DNA from: PALSA-1006 sp964532405
GTDB taxonomy: Bacteria; Pseudomonadota; Gammaproteobacteria; Burkholderiales; Gallionellaceae
Direction: 5' to 3'
NCBI GenBank assembly: GCA_964532405.1
Contig: CAZHIC010000043.1
Span: 1-18,174, forward strand
Length of the DNA: 18,174 nucleotides
Shown here piece after piece: positions 7,373 to 14,350 of the stretch (its first letter is position 1; each line of letters opens with the position of its first letter). Under the pieces are notes generated by a model, which was not told the DNA's origin, searched no databases, and saw only the letters and a program-made list of their open reading frames with translations. The position numbers and the translations under genes were made by a program.

Positions 7373-7968
7373 TGAATTTGTATAAAACTATTTTTGCTTT
7401 ACTGCTCGCCGGACTGTGCGTCCTGTCGGCGCATGCAGCTTCAACCCCCGCACACAAAGGAAAATCGAACATGGTCAAGCTTCACACTAATCACGGCGTC
7501 ATCACCATCAAACTGGATGCTGAAAAAGCGCCGAACACAGTCAAGAATTTTCTTGAGTACGTCAACAGCGGCTTTTATAGCAACACCATATTCCATCGCG
7601 TGATCGACGGCTTCATGATCCAAGGCGGCGGCTTCGAGCCGGGCATGCATCAGAAAGAAGTCAACGCACCGATCCAGAACGAAGCGAACAACGGCCTGAC
7701 GAACGATGCCTACACCGTCGCCATGGCGCGCACCGGTGACCCGCATTCCGCCACCGCACAATTCTTTATCAACGTGAAGAACAACAGCTTTCTCAACTTC
7801 ACCGCGGAGAACAGCCAAGGCTGGGGCTACTGCGTGTTCGGTAAAGTAGTGGAAGGTACCGAAGTTGTGGATGCGATCAGAAAATTGAAAACCGGCAACA
7901 AGAGCGGCTTTCAAGATGTCCCCACCGAGGACGTCATCATCACCCAAGCAGAAGTCGTCGCACAATAA
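7372..7968 (+). CDS. Cyclophilin-type peptidyl-prolyl cis-trans isomerase, exported form with possible internal cytoplasmic start
   Basis: Cyclophilins speed isomerisation of Xaa-Pro bonds during protein folding. The core is clear: NTIFHRVIDGFMIQGGGFEPG with the catalytic Arg, and the HSATAQFFINVKNNSFLNF block. From the ATG at 7372 (TAATG overlap with the upstream stop, Shine-Dalgarno GAGGG at 7358-7362) the product is 198 residues with a signal peptide ending around Ala-His-Ala (residue 22). A second in-frame ATG at 7471 begins MVKLHTNHG, the typical start of cytoplasmic PpiB, and has its own Shine-Dalgarno AAAGGA 9 bases upstream. The gene may thus make a periplasmic and a 165-residue cytoplasmic form. 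Betaproteobacteria often carry separate ppiA and ppiB here, so a fusion or loss of one copy is another reading. Because of this ambiguity no symbol is given. Confidence 0.93.
   Translation: MNLYKTIFALLLAGLCVLSAHAASTPAHKGKSNMVKLHTNHGVITIKLDAEKAPNTVKNFLEYVNSGFYSNTIFHRVIDGFMIQGGGFEPGMHQKEVNAPIQNEANNGLTNDAYTVAMARTGDPHSATAQFFINVKNNSFLNFTAENSQGWGYCVFGKVVEGTEVVDAIRKLKTGNKSGFQDVPTEDVIITQAEVVAQ
7456..7473 (+). promoter_or_regulatory. Internal ribosome binding site and ATG inside the cyclophilin gene
   Basis: AAAGGA (7456-7461) lies 9 nt before an in-frame ATG at 7471, right after the signal peptide and a short linker. The protein from this ATG matches the usual N-terminus of cytoplasmic PpiB proteins. 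The site is as good as the one used for the outer start. Confidence 0.5.
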
Positions 7969-7972
7969 GAAA

Positions 7973-8053
7973 TTCAGGGCTCGGGTTCAGGATCAAGTTA
8001 AGAGCGGCGCAGTGGCTGTTACTGAATCCAGAATCCTGTATCCCGCATCCTAA
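7973..8053. repeat. Degenerate inverted repeat between cyclophilin gene and lpxH
   Basis: Arms at 7973-7995 (TTCAGGGCTCGGGTTCAGGA...) and 8024-8053 (...AATCCTGTATCCCGCATCC) pair imperfectly around a loop of about 28 bp. The words GGGTTCAGGAT/ATCCTGTATCCC suggest a dispersed GGATTCAGG-type repeat. The right arm runs up to the lpxH start codon and displaces any recognisable Shine-Dalgarno sequence, so it may affect lpxH translation. Confidence 0.4.
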
Positions 8054-8854
8054 ATGCCCCATTCCTTATTCATCTCCGACCTTCACCTGTGTGAAAACAG
8101 ACCGGACACCACGCGCTGGTTTCACGACTTCGTGCAGCACAGCGCTCCGCACGCCGAAGCTCTCTACATTCTAGGAGACCTGTTCGAATACTGGGCAGGA
8201 GACGACGATCTAAGTGCCGCGCTTCACCTTGAAGTTACCCGTGCGCTGCAAAGGTTGTCCAATCAAGGCACGCGCGTCCTCATCATGCACGGCAATCGCG
8301 ATTTTCTGATGAATGACGAATTGGCCCAAGCCTGCAATGCCACCCTGCTGGCCGACCCGACCCTGCTCAACCTGTATGGCACGCCTACCTTGCTCACTCA
8401 CGGCGACACCTTGTGTACAGACGACACGGATTACCAGAACTTTCGCCGCCTAGTGCGCGACACGACCTGGCAACAACAATTTCTCGCCCTGCCGCTGGCA
8501 CAACGCAAGGCACAAATCGAACAATTGCGCGAAAAAAGCACGCAGGAAAAACAACAAAAATCCATGAGCATCATGGATGTGAACTTGCAGTCCGTGCATG
8601 AATTGCTGCGAGCGCAGCACTACCCCAGGATAATCCACGGGCACACCCACCGCCCCGCGCATCACCTGCACCATATCGACGACCACACCTGCGACCGCTG
8701 GGTCTTGGGCGACTGGGACAAACACGCGAACGCCTTGCGCTGCGATGCGCAAGGCGTCACATGGGAGACGATCCCGATCAATAACGGAGCACTCCGCACA
8801 AAGTCTGCAAGAGTGAACGCTGCTGCCGCTATTAAAAAGATTCCCGGCATATAA
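8054..8854 (+). CDS. lpxH: UDP-2,3-diacylglucosamine diphosphatase (LpxH)
   Basis: LpxH hydrolyses UDP-2,3-diacylglucosamine to lipid X and UMP, the fourth step of lipid A synthesis, at the inner face of the cytoplasmic membrane. It is a calcineurin-like metallophosphoesterase and its metal ligands are all visible: Asp9 and His11 in SDLHL, Asp42 in LGDLFEYW, Asn81 in HGNRDF, His116 in THGD, and His195 and His197 in IHGHTHRP. The ATG at 8054 sits only 9 codons before the first metal ligand, as expected, but has no Shine-Dalgarno sequence. At 266 residues it is longer than the usual roughly 240; the extra residues are a C-terminal tail rich in Ala and basic residues (about 245-266). It follows the cyclophilin gene on the same strand across an 85-bp repeat-bearing gap. 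Confidence 0.96.
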   Translation: MPHSLFISDLHLCENRPDTTRWFHDFVQHSAPHAEALYILGDLFEYWAGDDDLSAALHLEVTRALQRLSNQGTRVLIMHGNRDFLMNDELAQACNATLLADPTLLNLYGTPTLLTHGDTLCTDDTDYQNFRRLVRDTTWQQQFLALPLAQRKAQIEQLREKSTQEKQQKSMSIMDVNLQSVHELLRAQHYPRIIHGHTHRPAHHLHHIDDHTCDRWVLGDWDKHANALRCDAQGVTWETIPINNGALRTKSARVNAAAAIKKIPGI

Positions 8855-8926
8855 AAACGGGCTTACCTTACGCGCACCCATAAGCTATGCTCTGCCGCAC
8901 AAAGAAATATTACTTTCATCCTCAAC

Positions 8927-11083
8927 ATGCTCAAGCCAGACGCCCCGAAGAACGGTCATGACCGCGAAAATGAAGTTCCATTCTTAAACGAAGAGCGCTT
9001 TCGCGCCATGATCGAGAGCGGAAATTACCTCATCGGCCTCATTTCCGACACGGGTTTCGTGCATTTCCTTTCGCCTTCCGTTCAATCGATATTGGGCTAC
9101 GTTCCCGAAGAGTTGATCCGCAAACACATCTATGAATTGATCCATGCGGATGAGCAATCCAAGGCCTCCGCCGCATTAACCAATGCGCTCGCCCATCCCG
9201 GCGACGAGCAATTGGAAAAATATGAATTCCGGATGAAACACAAAAACGGCAGTTATCGCGACATCGAGATGGTGGCGCGCAATTTGCTCAACCATCCGGC
9301 GGTCAGCGGCATCGTGCTGAACGGCCACGATGTAACAGAACGCAAACAAGCAGAAGCAAAACTCCGTCTGACTTCCAAGGTGTTCGAGAAGACGCAGGAA
9401 GGAATCACGATCACCGATGTCCTTGGCAATATCATCGAAGTCAATGTAGCGCTCAGCAAGATCACCGGCTATTCCCGCGAAGAGCTTATCGGCAAAAATT
9501 CGCGCATTTTGCAATCCGGCCACCAGAGCCGGTCGTTCTACGATGCCATGTGGCAATCGCTCACCACGACAGGACATTGGGCGGGCGAAATCTGGAACCG
9601 CAAGAAGGATGGCGAGTTATATGCCGAGTGGCTGACCATTTCTTCCATTACCGATGAGCATGGAAAAACGGCCCACTATGTGGGTATTTCCTCGGATATC
9701 ACCCTGCTCAAGCAGCACGATAAACAGCTGGAGCGCATCGCTCACTATGATGCACTCACAGGCATTCCGAACCGCACCCTGCTGAACGACCGCATGAAAC
9801 AGGCTGTCGCCCAGACGGCACGCGAAGAAAACATGATGGCGGTGTGCTATCTGGATCTGGACGGATTTAAACCCATCAACGACACGATGGGACACGATGC
9901 GGGTGACCGTGTGCTGATTGAGATCGCGCAACGCATCCAGAACACGCTGCGCGGCGGCGATACGGTCGCCCGTCTGGGAGGGGATGAATTCGTCATTCTG
10001 CTACTGGGGCTGGAACGCGGCGAAGAGTGCAACACAACCCTGGAGCGTATGCTTACCGTCATCGCCGAACCGATCTGTATCGGGGAAAATTCTTTTTCCC
10101 TCAGCGCCAGCATCGGCGTCAGCATCTACCCGCTGGACGAAGAAGATACGGATACGCTGTTGCGCCATGCCGACCAAGCCATGTACGTGGCCAAGCAGTC
10201 CGGCAAAAATCGTTTTCACATTTACGACCCCGCTCTGGATCAGCGCACACGCAATCAGCAAGAGCTATTAAAAAGCATCCAGCTCGGCCTGCAGAATAAC
10301 CAGTTCGAACTTTACTACCAGCCCAAGGTCGATTTGCGCACGCAGCAACTTGTCGGCGCGGAAGCGCTGATCCGCTGGAACCATCCCGAGTTGGGTCTGC
10401 TTGTTCCCGCAAGATTCCTTCCCGTCGCTGAAAATACTGAACTCGATATTGCGATCGGAGAATGGGTGATCGCCAGCGCACTACAGCAACTCGATTTGTG
10501 GCGTGCCGCCGGACTGGATATCGAAGTCAGCATCAACATCTCGGCACATCATCTGGAATCCGCCCACTTCGTTGACAGGTTGCAACAGCAACTCTCGCAA
10601 CATCCGGCCATTCCCGCAAAGCGCTTTCAGATCGAGGTACTGGAGACTGCCGCTCTCGACGATATTGCCCAAGTCACGCGCATCCTTGATGAATGCAAGA
10701 AATTCGGCGTGTGCTTTGCTCTGGATGATTTCGGCACGGGATATTCCTCTTTGTCATACCTGAGCACATTACCGATCGATACGCTCAAAATCGACCAGTC
10801 TTTCATACGCAACCTGTCGGTGAGCAAAGGAGATCATGCGATCGTTCTGGGGATTATCGCGCTCTCCAAAGTGTTCGATCTCAAAACAGTAGCCGAAGGC
10901 ATCGAAACTGAAGTGCATTTTCGCACCCTGCTAGAAATGGGTTGCGATATCGGGCAGGGATACGGCATAGCGCGCCCGATGCCGGCTGCCGCGCTGCTGG
11001 ATTGGGTCAACAGAACAACAGAGGGAGGCGTCCACTTTCAAGCATCCCTGATTGAACTGAACATGAAAAAGGAAACACCGTGA
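8927..11083 (+). CDS. PAS-PAS-GGDEF-EAL protein (c-di-GMP synthesis and breakdown)
   Basis: This 718-residue cytoplasmic signalling protein can in principle both make and degrade cyclic di-GMP. Two PAS domains lie at about 25-140 and 150-275 (VTERKQAEAKLRLTSKVFEK between them), likely sensing redox state, ligand or light. The GGDEF domain follows, with an intact GGDEF motif at 351-355 and the inhibitory I-site RGGD at 342-345, five residues upstream as in product-inhibited cyclases. The EAL domain has an intact EAL motif at 479-481 and DDFGTGYSS starting at 600. Both active sites look complete, so the net activity cannot be predicted. There is no transmembrane segment or signal peptide. The stop overlaps the GTG start of the HDOD gene by 4 bp, so the two are translationally coupled. 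No Shine-Dalgarno sequence precedes the ATG. Confidence 0.95.
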   Translation: MLKPDAPKNGHDRENEVPFLNEERFRAMIESGNYLIGLISDTGFVHFLSPSVQSILGYVPEELIRKHIYELIHADEQSKASAALTNALAHPGDEQLEKYEFRMKHKNGSYRDIEMVARNLLNHPAVSGIVLNGHDVTERKQAEAKLRLTSKVFEKTQEGITITDVLGNIIEVNVALSKITGYSREELIGKNSRILQSGHQSRSFYDAMWQSLTTTGHWAGEIWNRKKDGELYAEWLTISSITDEHGKTAHYVGISSDITLLKQHDKQLERIAHYDALTGIPNRTLLNDRMKQAVAQTAREENMMAVCYLDLDGFKPINDTMGHDAGDRVLIEIAQRIQNTLRGGDTVARLGGDEFVILLLGLERGEECNTTLERMLTVIAEPICIGENSFSLSASIGVSIYPLDEEDTDTLLRHADQAMYVAKQSGKNRFHIYDPALDQRTRNQQELLKSIQLGLQNNQFELYYQPKVDLRTQQLVGAEALIRWNHPELGLLVPARFLPVAENTELDIAIGEWVIASALQQLDLWRAAGLDIEVSINISAHHLESAHFVDRLQQQLSQHPAIPAKRFQIEVLETAALDDIAQVTRILDECKKFGVCFALDDFGTGYSSLSYLSTLPIDTLKIDQSFIRNLSVSKGDHAIVLGIIALSKVFDLKTVAEGIETEVHFRTLLEMGCDIGQGYGIARPMPAAALLDWVNRTTEGGVHFQASLIELNMKKETP

Positions 11084-11937
11084 ACCCTCCCCTGACTCTG
11101 CGCGTCAACGTAGACGCGTTGCAGGCATTGCCCGCCCTGCCGAAAATCGCACAGCAGATACTGTCGATCAAACTGGCGACTGACAAGGGGGATGAAATGC
11201 TGCTCAGGCTGATTGAGAAAGATCCGGCGATTTCAGCCAGAATCGTCGGTCTGGCAAATTCCCCGCTGTTCGGTGCCTCACGAAAGATCATGGCGGTAAG
11301 CGATGCCGCGTCTGTGCTGGGCATCAAGCGCATCAAGATGGTCGCATTGAGTTTCGCCATGATGTCCTCCGTAACCCGCAAGCAGGCCGGGTTACTGGAC
11401 GTGACGCACCTATGGCAACACAGCATGGCGGTCGCGCTGGCAATGGATACGCTATCCAAAGCCATGCCCAAGGAAATGCGCCCGCCGGATGAGGAAATCT
11501 ATCTCGCCGGACTGCTGCACGATATCGGTTTTCTGGTATTGGAATACATCGATCCCGAACTGAGCAACCGCTTCCATGCCCGCCTCGCCGCCGAAGGCGT
11601 GAGCCGGTATACAGAACTCGAGGCCGAGATGCTGGAGATCAGCCATTGCGAGTTGGGTGCGCTGCTGGCCGAACACTGGAATCTGGCGCAAAGCATCGTT
11701 GCTGTATTGCGCTATCAGCATTCGAGCGAAGTGGCACCGGATGCCGTTGGCCAGCCACTCATCGCGATGATCAATCTGACGGGCAGACTGTTCCCGGCCT
11801 TTGGAGCCGATGAGCATGTACAGGCAGACATCGAGATCGAGAAATGGCAGGCGCTGGGGATTGCCGCAGAAGAAGTGACCGGGGTCGAAGCGGCGATGCG
11901 CAAACGCACCGAAGAGATCGCCTCGTCTTTGTCTTGA
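11080..11937 (+). CDS. HDOD domain protein
   Basis: The 285-residue protein is dominated by an HDOD domain (about residues 10-205), a relative of HD phosphohydrolases found in bacterial signalling. Typical blocks are LPALPKIAQQIL, IEKDPAISARIVGLANSPLF, LGIKRIKMVALSFAM and AGLLHDIGFLVLEYI with the His147-Asp148 pair. Most HDOD proteins lack the full set of metal ligands and are thought to act by binding partners. The start is GTG at 11080, overlapping the upstream stop, with Shine-Dalgarno AAGGA 6 nt before it. The pairing with a GGDEF-EAL gene points to a c-di-GMP-linked regulator, for example of motility or surface life; this is inference. The gene is last in its operon and converges on the nuclease gene. 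Confidence 0.9.
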   Translation: MNPPLTLRVNVDALQALPALPKIAQQILSIKLATDKGDEMLLRLIEKDPAISARIVGLANSPLFGASRKIMAVSDAASVLGIKRIKMVALSFAMMSSVTRKQAGLLDVTHLWQHSMAVALAMDTLSKAMPKEMRPPDEEIYLAGLLHDIGFLVLEYIDPELSNRFHARLAAEGVSRYTELEAEMLEISHCELGALLAEHWNLAQSIVAVLRYQHSSEVAPDAVGQPLIAMINLTGRLFPAFGADEHVQADIEIEKWQALGIAAEEVTGVEAAMRKRTEEIASSLS

Positions 11938-11953
11938 TGCACCTAGAAGAACA

Positions 11954-12088
11954 TCTGTCCACGAAAAACACGAAATTCACGAAAAATTCAAAAGACTCCG
12001 TACTAAGAATTGATGCCCAATAGCTTGGTCAATATAACGATTCCATCTATGGTTTTATTTCGTGGCTTTCGTGTTTTTCGTGGACAGA
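11954..12088. repeat. 135-bp MITE-like element with 31-bp inverted arms
   Basis: The left arm 11954-11984 and the right arm 12058-12088 are inverted copies matching at 29 of 31 bases, beginning TCTGTCCACGAAAAACACGA. The 73-bp spacer is AT-rich and has no recognisable gene. No target duplication is obvious at the ends. The element fills the space between the convergent HDOD and nuclease genes, where it could also end transcription from both sides. Open frames over the arms give a Phe-Val-Phe-Phe-Val-Asp-Arg peptide, which is only a product of the repeat. Its size and arms fit a non-autonomous miniature element or a large dispersed palindrome. Confidence 0.85.
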
Positions 12089-12097
12089 TTTTTTGAA

Positions 12098-12778
12098 TTA
12101 TTTCTTCCCCGCACACAGCTCCTCGCAGGGCAGGCCGTTTTTATTCCTATCCAGCGATTTCACTCCGCAACGCGTAAGGTAAAAATGCGCCTCGTCGCAA
12201 GAGCTCATTTGCGCACAATGTTTTTTATGCCCGCATGCCGCATCGTAAACGGCGCTTGGGACGGTATGCGCGCTAGCCGGTTTATTGTGTATTTGGGGAA
12301 AATCGGGTTTAACCGAAGGATGCGTCTTGCGCCATTGCCACGGCGCCAGCGGACTGCTTTGCCCCCATAGCCCGCGCCGCGCCTGTTGCGCTTCGCTCTG
12401 CAAGGCAATGTAGCTGCGGTCGCTGTGAAAATGCGAATACTCCCACGCCATGCCGCGCCTCACCTGCTCTTCATTGATGTTGCGCCCATCCACCGAAACC
12501 AGCCCCACTACGCGTCCATACTGATCCACCGCCTGCGAATTGATATGCACCTGTTTCTTCAGCACCATCTCAAGCAACGATTGCCGTGACTGCATGCCGA
12601 ATGCCTGGTCTTTTTCCGGCGCATCGATATTCGCCATGCGTATTTTTACTTTAGCCCCGTCACGCAGCACCATGATCGTGTCGCCATCCAGCACCGCGAT
12701 GACCTTGACGTTGAACTCATCGGCCAGCGCGAGATTGGCCCACATCCAAACCAAGGCCAAGGCGGCAGCCCGCCTCAT
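12098..12778 (-). CDS. Secreted staphylococcal-type nuclease with C-terminal excalibur domain
   Basis: This 226-residue protein is a thermonuclease-family enzyme that should cut DNA or RNA outside the cytoplasm with calcium. I start at 12778 rather than at an upstream in-frame ATG because this ATG opens a signal peptide (MRRAAALALVWMWANLALA) and forms an ATGA overlap with the pgpA stop. The SNase fold covers about residues 22-145, with the calcium Asp in LDGDT and the catalytic trio Arg47, Glu55 (IDAPEKDQ) and Arg89 (QYGR). A linker leads to an excalibur calcium-binding module at about 190-226, with the DRNKNGLPCE loop and paired cysteines. It is the last gene of the rib-nusB-thiL-pgpA operon, an odd place for a secreted nuclease. 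The role, perhaps nutrient scavenging or biofilm DNA turnover, is unknown. Confidence 0.92.
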   Translation of the reverse strand: MRRAAALALVWMWANLALADEFNVKVIAVLDGDTIMVLRDGAKVKIRMANIDAPEKDQAFGMQSRQSLLEMVLKKQVHINSQAVDQYGRVVGLVSVDGRNINEEQVRRGMAWEYSHFHSDRSYIALQSEAQQARRGLWGQSSPLAPWQWRKTHPSVKPDFPQIHNKPASAHTVPSAVYDAACGHKKHCAQMSSCDEAHFYLTRCGVKSLDRNKNGLPCEELCAGKK

Positions 12779-13281
12779 GCGAAGATGCTCTTGATGAGGG
12801 CGAGACAGAGCAGCGCGTAGCCTGCGGCGAGAATATCGTCGAACATGACGCCGAGACCGCCGTGCCAAGTTTTATCGAAATGACGTATAGGCTCGGGCTT
12901 CCAAATATCGAACAGCCGGAACAAAGAAAATGCCAGCACCTGCCAGATGAAGCCGGCGGGCGTAAAAAATAGCACCAGCATAAAAGCGACGATCTCATCC
13001 CAAACGATGCCGCCGTAATCGGACACGCCCAGCTCGCGCCCCGTCTTGTCGCACACCCACACGCCAATGGCGAACGCCCAGATCAATACGAAAATGAACA
13101 GCGCATCCGACAGGCGCGGCGCCAGATACCAATAGAGGGGAAACGCGACCAGCGTACCCGCCGTGCCGGGCGAGCGCGGAAACAATCCTGCGCCAAAACC
13201 GAAGGAAAGAAAATGCGCGGGGTGGCTGAATAAAAATCGCCAGCCCGGTTTAAATTTCAATTCGTCATGCGAAGTGGTCAT
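12775..13281 (-). CDS. pgpA: Phosphatidylglycerophosphatase A
   Basis: PgpA removes the phosphate from phosphatidylglycerol phosphate to make phosphatidylglycerol, a membrane phospholipid. The 168-residue length is normal for the family. Conserved blocks are FGFGAGLFPRSPGTAGTL near the N-terminus and GVSDYGGIVWDEIVAF with the acidic residues thought to bind magnesium. Several hydrophobic segments fit an inner-membrane protein. The start has a strong Shine-Dalgarno AAAGGAG 7 nt upstream and overlaps the 3' end of thiL by 17 bp; the stop overlaps the nuclease start. The thiL-pgpA order is common in proteobacteria. Confidence 0.96.
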   Translation of the reverse strand: MTTSHDELKFKPGWRFLFSHPAHFLSFGFGAGLFPRSPGTAGTLVAFPLYWYLAPRLSDALFIFVLIWAFAIGVWVCDKTGRELGVSDYGGIVWDEIVAFMLVLFFTPAGFIWQVLAFSLFRLFDIWKPEPIRHFDKTWHGGLGVMFDDILAAGYALLCLALIKSIFA

Positions 13282-14337
13282 AGCCCTGCTCCTTTATCTG
13301 CATCGTTTTGCCATCGGCGGCGTACACCGTACACCCGCAGCCCTGAACGATCTTGCCGATGCGCGTCAGCGGCAAAGCGAGCGCGGCGGCAATTTCCTCG
13401 ATCTCGGCGCGTCGCATCACGGGTACAGTAAAACATAATTCATAATCGTCGCCGCCCGCCAAGATACAGCGCTGAAGCAATTGTTCCCCTCCCCCTTGCA
13501 NNNNNNNNNNGGCGCCGCCCCCCCCCCCGAGACGTTGTCATTCCTCCGAGCCAACCCCCATCCTAACCTTCCTCCTGCAAGGGGGAAGGGACCGCTCCGT
13601 GCTAATATTTCATCTGGGTTCAACACAATCGAACAAGGCAATGCATCAAACTCGATCTCCGCCGCCACTTGCGACCATTCGAGAAGATGCCCGAGATCGG
13701 CCAGCAAACCATCTGACACATCAATCGCGCTATGGGCGACACCCCGCAGCGCCAAGCCCAGCGCGACGCGCGGTTGCGGCTGATGTAGGCGCACAGAACA
13801 TACGGCGAACACCTCCTGCGGCAACACGATGCGCTCTTGCAGGTGCGCCAACGCCAATGCTGCCTCGCCCAACGTACCCGACACCCAAACATCGTCGCCT
13901 ACCTGAGCATTGTCGCGCCGTAGCGCCAATCCCTCGGGTATCTCTCCCATGATAGTGACACTCAAATTAAGCGGGCCGCGCGTGGTATCGCCCCCGACCA
14001 ACTCGACACCGTACTGATCGGCCAAAGAAAAAAATCCGCGACTGAATTTTTCCAGCCAATCTTCTTCGGCAGACGGTAGCGACAAAGCCAGCGTCGCCCA
14101 GCGCGGGGTCGCCCCCATCGCGGCCAGATCGGAAAGATTGACTGCCAACGTTTTATGTCCAAGCAACAACGGGTTCGCGTCGGGAAAGAAATGTGTGCCG
14201 CTCACCAGCATGTCGGTGGATACCGCCAACTGCATGCCGTCGCCCACCCTCAGCAAGGCCGCATCATCGCCCACACCCAAGATCGCGCCGGGTGTGGCGC
14301 GGGTGAAATAACGCTGGATGAGATCGAATTCGGACAT
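13265..14337 (-). CDS. thiL: Thiamine-monophosphate kinase, interrupted by a palindromic repeat and an assembly gap
   Basis: ThiL phosphorylates thiamine monophosphate to the active cofactor thiamine diphosphate. The N-terminal part (14337 down to about 13600) shows GVGDDAA at 21-27, VNLSDLAAMGA, GGDTTRG at 115-121 and DVSDG at 206-210. The C-terminal part (13480 down to 13265) resumes with CILAGGDDYELCFTV, the family's GG(D/E)DYEL block, and continues to a normal end. Between them lies repeat DNA plus ten Ns. As written the two parts are in different frames, but the N-run is a placeholder: a true gap length of 3n+2 would restore one frame. So the gene may be intact with an in-frame insert, as cysS is, or broken. 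The Shine-Dalgarno GAGGA lies about 9-10 nt before the ATG, at the edge of the thiL/nusB repeat. No second copy is in the window. Confidence 0.85.
13485..13600. repeat. GC-rich palindromic element inside thiL, related to the cysS element
   Basis: TCCCCTCCCCCTTGCA (13485-13500) and TGCAAGGGGGAAGGGA (13576-13591) are inverted copies at 15 of 16 positions, on either side of the gap. The stretch 13552-13591 has the same plan as the cysS element: AACCCC, then CCTAACCT, then a hairpin closed on a 4-base loop, here TGCA instead of TATC or GATA. Translated with thiL it gives Gly-Arg-Leu-Gly, the same phase as in cysS. A long C-run at 13517-13529 next to the Ns suggests poor sequence quality. Confidence 0.7.
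13501..13510. other. Assembly gap (10 Ns)
   Basis: Ten undetermined bases lie within thiL, flanked by GC-rich palindromic repeat DNA and a C-homopolymer, a usual cause of failed assembly. The true length is unknown, so nothing about the reading frame across it can be concluded. Confidence 0.99.
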
Positions 14338-14350
14338 AAGTCAAAATCCT

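Noticed and set aside
12062..12370. Open frame starting with a Phe-Val-Phe-Phe-Val-Asp-Arg peptide
   Set aside because: The start is the arm of the 31-bp inverted repeat and the rest is antisense to the nuclease gene; a matching peptide appears from the other arm on the opposite strand.
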